A DNA stretch of 64,000 nt, from positions 51,963,217 to 52,027,216 of the forward strand of contig CP141139.1 of NCBI GenBank assembly GCA_035236585.1, given 5' to 3'. This stretch comes from Warburgia ugandensis. Its lineage: Eukaryota > Streptophyta > Magnoliopsida > Canellales > Canellaceae. The translations under genes and the position numbers were made by a program. Positions 28,265 through 34,200 of this stretch are shown piece after piece. Within the stretch, counting starts at the first letter, position 1; every line of letters begins with the position of its first letter. The notes below the pieces were generated by a model. That model did not search any database, was not told the DNA's origin, and saw nothing but the letters and a program-made list of their open reading frames with translations.

Positions 28265-31200
28265 TACCTGTCACAATAATGTCATCAATATAACCAATTA
28301 GTGCTGATAGTTTACCCTTAAAGGTGTGTTTGATTAATAGAGTGTGGTCTCCTTGGCTTTGTATATAGCACTCTAGATCATAAACTTGGTGAATCTACCA
28401 AACCATCCTCTTGGGGACTGCTTTAGGCCATATAGTAATTTCTGTAGCTTGCATACTTTCTCACGATTACACTCTCACATTTAGGCCTTGAGGAATCTCC
28501 ATGCACACCTCCTCCAATTCCCTATTGAGAAATGCATTTTTCAAATCATACTGAGACAATTTTCAATCTTGGTTAGTAGCAATAGATAGCGATACCCTAA
28601 TAGTGTTTATCTTTACTACCGAAGCAAATGTTTTTGAGTAAGCTACCCTAGAACTAACCTTGCATTGTATCTTTCCACTATTTCATCTGCCTTATATTTT
28701 ATTGTAATTATCCATTTACACCCCACTAGTTTCTTTCATCCTGATAAAGCAACCATGGTCCATGTTCGATTCCTATGCAGGGCTTAGAATTCTTTGTAAA
28801 TAGCTTTCACCAATCTTCATGTTGCAAGGCTTCTTAAACATTCTTGGAAATTTTTAGTTGAGACTTATTCACAGCAAATAAAAGGGGAGCCTTGGCACTA
28901 ATGTTAGTTATCACCAAGTGACCTAGATGTCAGATTCGAAGCGTGGAAACATCGTCTTGCAAAATGCAAGGTAAAGCTGTGTATTATAGTTCCTTTGTGG
29001 TTTGCCCCTTCCTCGGACTCTGCATACGTGGGGGCTTCATGCATTGAGCTGCCCTTTTTTTATTCATAGTAAATATTTTGAGACTTGGGTTCCAACTGAT
29101 GTAGTGATATACAATTCGACATCCGGTGCATACTATATGTTCTCACTCTTTAGCTTAACGCAACAGGCAGATCACAATCTAAAATAGATTTAGTATTGAA
29201 TTCATTACTTGATTGTGGACTTTTGAGTGGTCACACTTTAGATGTTTCAGATTGGATCTAGGAGTCAAAAGGTGGGTGTCTCATGTTCATCCTGTTGTGT
29301 CTTAACTGGCGATTGCTAGCTCTCCTACACTTGTAAGAATTGTCTCCTTTTCAGGTTATTAGTATGAAATTTCTTGAACATTAGAATCACGCTGGGCTTG
29401 TGATTCCTATCGAATTTCCCAAGTTTCTATTACTAGTATCTCGAACTATCTAATGGGAACATGCTTCACATCTAGCTTAGGTCATTGGAATTCTCCCCCT
29501 TGCTTATTAGAGGTGGAGTAATAGGGAGTATCCTTATAGAATGTAACATCATGATTGACATACAACTTATGAGTGAAGGAACAATAGCACTTGTAACCTT
29601 TTATATTGCTAGAGTACTCAAGGAAGAGACATTTCGTGGCTCAATGTTCTAGTTTCCCGACTCCCTTAAGATGAACACATGACGCACAAGATACAATTCT
29701 TGGAACACTTCAAGTGGTGATTTGTAATCTAAGACCTAGTTCATGATATCTACATTCAACTGTGCCCTGGAGACATGGTTGAAGCACGCCCGCCCAATGT
29801 GCTTCTTTCACGACATGCTTTAGTCTCAAGTGTCTTTCTATGGTTTTCTAGCATTAGAAGAGGTTGTGTCCGTCCTAAACATCTATTCTGTTAATTAGAT
29901 AAGTGGTTATAATATCTAGCTCACTGCAAAAAGATTTAGGGACATTTTTTATGAACAAAAGACTCCAAGCAACTTCTAAGAGATGACAATTCTTCCTTTT
30001 TGTAGCCCATTTTGTGTAGGAGTGTTTACGCATGATCTGGTGTGGAGGATATCATTTTTTGTAAAGAACTGTTGTAATGGTCTTGCTAGGCATTCACCTC
30101 CATGGTTACTATGTACTCCTTTTATATGCATGTTGAACTGAGTAATGATTATAGAATGGAAGCTAATAAACAAGTTACTCCAAATTTTCCTTTCATTAAG
30201 TAGGCCTAAGTGAAACAAGAGTATTCATTAATAAAGGTAACATGCTATTCATGGCCAAAGATATTTGTAACATAAGAAAGACTTCAAACATCATCGTAAA
30301 TTATTGCAAATGGCGTAGATGTTTTGTTCATACTAATTGAGTATGTAATATGATGGCGCTTAGCAATTTTATATACATCGCAATTTAAATTGAACTCATT
30401 TAAACCACAACAAAGTTTAGGAAACCTGTTTTGAAGAACAGAAAGGTTGACGCAACTACTGATGCCACAATCAGATATCTTTATCTCCTGTTTGGCAACT
30501 GTGATAGTTAGCTAGTGATTCTCTATCTTGTCTAATGTAGTAAAACTCGCCTCTTTCCTCAGCAAGTCCTATCCTCTTCATTCTTGATCCTAAAAGAAAT
30601 ATCCAGATGCAAAAAACCACACCAAACTTTTTAGATTTTTCACTAGTTGGCTCACTGAGATCAAATTGACAGATAACTTACCGACATGTAATAGAGCTTA
30701 AAGTAAGGTTAGATGAAACTTTGATGGTGCCTTTCCTAGCTACTGGTGATTTTGTCGCATTTGCAATGCTTACTTTCTGATGTTTAAAAATTGGTGTATA
30801 TGTGATAAAGTGTTGGACCACTTGCCATGTGGTGAGTGGCTCCAAAATTTATAATCCAAGGATTGCATATAGTGTCAGATATGACTCATAATGCAATAAA
30901 GTAGTTACCAATTTTAAAGACATGTGCTTTTGATGATCTGAAAAATAACAGGCGTTTGAGTTCACACTAGGCGCGGAGCCTGCTCCACTTTCTTTCTCAA
31001 GTGACTCTACCATGTGAGCTTTATCGGTCCTACCTCATTTTTTATTTTGTCCTGCTCTCCCATGAATCTTCCAGCAAGTGTAAATGGTATAACATCATTG
31101 TTTGCATTTCTCACCTTATAGATTATCTTTGGGGTCTTTCTTTTTATTAATGCTTGGCTTTTGGTCCTAATAACTTGTCATAGTCAAACCTTGAGGTTTG

Positions 31201-34200
31201 CACTTCATCATAACTGTCTTCCTCATTTTTTCACTTTGCACTATTGAAAACATACCATCCAGGGATGGTAGGACACTTCTTCCAAACACTAATGAAAATG
31301 TCTTTTATATTCTGGATTCAGACCTGCAAGAAACTCAAAATTTTATCACTCTTAATAGATTTTCTCCATTTCACAAACATCTTTCTAGAATTGCATGCTA
31401 GGATTTGATAATGATCCAGCTCTAGCCACATATTCCTCCTTTTGTTGAAGTACATTGTAACATCTAAAGCACCCTGCTTTGTATTCCATATGGCTATCAT
31501 TGCCTCCCTTGGACGCTCCCTTGGAGTATGCCTTCTCCATAGTTTTCCAGATTTCCTAAGCAGTCTCCAAGAACAAATATGTCCTCCCAATATCTTCCTG
31601 CATAGAACAAATTGGCCAACACATACTGTAGAATTCTTTGCATCTCATTTTCTTGCAAGTACAAGATTAGTTTGCCTCTTTGTGCTTCCGTCCAGTATCC
31701 CAACTTTTCTCTTCCTATCACTATTAACTTCATGAATTGAGCCCAACTGAGCTAATTGTGTGGGTTCAATTTCTCAATGGTCATTTGTGGATTGGATGAA
31801 TCAGTAGGCATTCTGAAAAAGTTTTCCTGCTTAGCTTTGCCATCTTCTGCCATGGTTGCTGTACTCGGTTAATTGTGGGCTTGATTTCTTGGTTTAGTGG
31901 TTGGGGTAGGAGAAGGATGGCACCTAAGGTTGACGAAGGGCTCTTATCAATTTGCATTACCCATTGTGTTGGTGGGTCTACATGAGAAAGTTATAAAGTT
32001 TTAGATCGTGCCTGTTGGTCTCCAACTCAGCATGCATAACATCCATTCAACCTTCATTTTTGCACTGCCTGTTGTGTTGGCGAGCTTGCATGAACTGCTC
32101 CCTTTTTCTTTTTCTCATTTTCTTTTATCTGATGAGTTACTAACAGGAACCAGACCTATCAGTCTGTGTTTGGGGCTCTAGTCAAGCTGATTTTCCTTGT
32201 CGGGACTACCAATGCTTAGGTGATGACGACTTATTCTGTGAAGCTAGGGAGTTTGCAGCTGCTTCTCTTTCCTCTTTCGTCCAACTCCACTAGGGCAACC
32301 ATGGAGAATACTTGATAGAACATGGGCAAAAGCACTAGAAGTTTCGGTAAGAGAAGAATTTATTTAACAAAGTCTCAAAAGACACCAGAGATCGGTGCTT
32401 CAAGGAAGTCGAGGATCATATTGATGAAAGGGGATACTCAAATCGGTGTCAAATTTGGTGGGTTTTGCAGACAAATTAGAGACCAAGGCTTCAAAAAGAT
32501 GATGGTCAAAATGATAATACCATGTTCCATATCTACTAGGGAGGAAATTCGCCCCAGGTGGCTGGAGGAGTAAAGACACCACCATTTCAGATCGAGAACC
32601 CTTGTTCTTGCGGAAATCCAAAAAACAAGATCGGTGATTTTCTCAATAGATTCTCTTTCACCGGCAATTATCCCTGGCTAAATCAAGTCAGGATTTTCTC
32701 TGCTACCTGCAATCACCTGAGTCTCTGACAATTCCTTTCACCTTCAACTTTGAGGATATCTCTTATCAGTGATGGGTGACAAATTTCAATCCACCACTAT
32801 AGGCTTTCTGGCAGTCACCTTCTTTGCTTTTCAGCACTCTCCCTCCTTCAACTTGAACTCCTCATCGATCTCCTCCTCCTGACCGACTACTATTTGATGA
32901 TTTCTCTCACCAGCTACAGTTGATGGATCTTTAATGACTCATATGACACAAGGAGAATCAGTGGTGAGATAAGTTAGATGCCCCAAACTAAAGAAGCTTT
33001 GGAACCCCTACCCTAATACCATGATAGAATTGGCAGAATAACTTTGATGATCTCATTTACAGACCTAATGGGTTTATATATACAAAATGTCCATACATGG
33101 AGAGGAGTAGTCAATCTCCTTGATTAGAGGTAAATCTAGACTATACATTAGAAAGTATATCATGGACTGCATATACAATTCAACTGTTATGCCATGTTGC
33201 ATTTTGTCACACGGTTCAATGTCTTCTTCTTTTTTTTTGGTGATGGTGGGTATGAAGAACATTTGTTATATTGAGATGTAAAGGAATATGTTTTGAGTAG
33301 CAGATGTCTCTTGTGGAGTTAGTAGGAGAACCAAATAGCCACATTCTCATTAACTGTGAGAAAGTTGAAAGTATAAGAAATGTGCTTCCAAAATGTTTGG
33401 AGTTCCCAGTATCCATTATTTGAATAGTGGATAGCTGGTCATTTTCAAAGAATAAGCAATATATGTTATGACACCAGTTTGTTATTGTAGTTTTGGGTTT
33501 AGATATAGGAGCAAATCCAATGGGAGGATTGTGAGGGAACTGATATTAAATCTTCTCAAATTAGGAATGCTTGGGTGTTTGATGGTTTAAGATAATTTAC
33601 CATTTTGGAAGAGATTGTTATATCATTCACAAGCAACACCCAAAATTAGGCACTTATGCAAAGGGAAATGTATCTCCAAATACAATTCATGGAAGCTACA
33701 TAATTTTTCTGGGCCTGAGTAGGAGCAGGACATTTATTAATGACAAAGGGAAATTTTAAAGCCAAATTCTGAACTTATTAGCTCAAAGTACTTCAACCAA
33801 GCAAAAGCTTGTGGTTATCATATCAGATTATGTCGGTGAAGGTGATTCCTCGAATGAGATCATTTGATTGCTTTTATGTTTTTTATCCAGAATGTCTAAC
33901 GGTAGCCACTAAATTCCTGATTATGTATGGTTGTAGTGTTTTTTCCAAATGATGGATAGGCACGCCCATGATCCACCTCGAACTTAGATAATCCACAAGA
34001 AAGGCTCCTTACACTTCGCTAGCAGGAAACTTCATTTTTGGCATTCATAGACATTTTAACAATTCCATACTTGAAATCAGTACTGAAACCGATTTCATTA
34101 AGAAATTCCTTGTCTTATGTGTTTCCCTGATACATAAGAAAGGGAACCTTGGTGCGACAGTTGAGTTGTCATTATGTGACCTGAAGGTCATGGGTTTGAG

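Larger units (their letters stand above)
17948..33182 (-). mobile_element. Ty1/copia retrotransposon (minus), interrupted by a gypsy element
   Basis: The order on the minus strand is 5' LTR (33,182-33,022), primer site, gag (about 31,853-31,318), protease/pre-integrase (about 30,900-30,480), integrase (about 30,220), RT (around 28,300), RNase H (about 27,800-27,456) and 3' LTR. The 3' LTR is cut in two by a 9.1-kb gypsy element (18,174-27,321). The coding region is decayed: protease DSGA reads as NFGA, integrase DHGGE reads as NHGGE, and there are many stops. It is not autonomous. Confidence 0.85.

Noticed and set aside
17941..33190. Target duplication GTTAT for the copia element
   Set aside because: GTTAT occurs near both outer edges but not directly at the same distance from the LTR ends, so I do not claim it.
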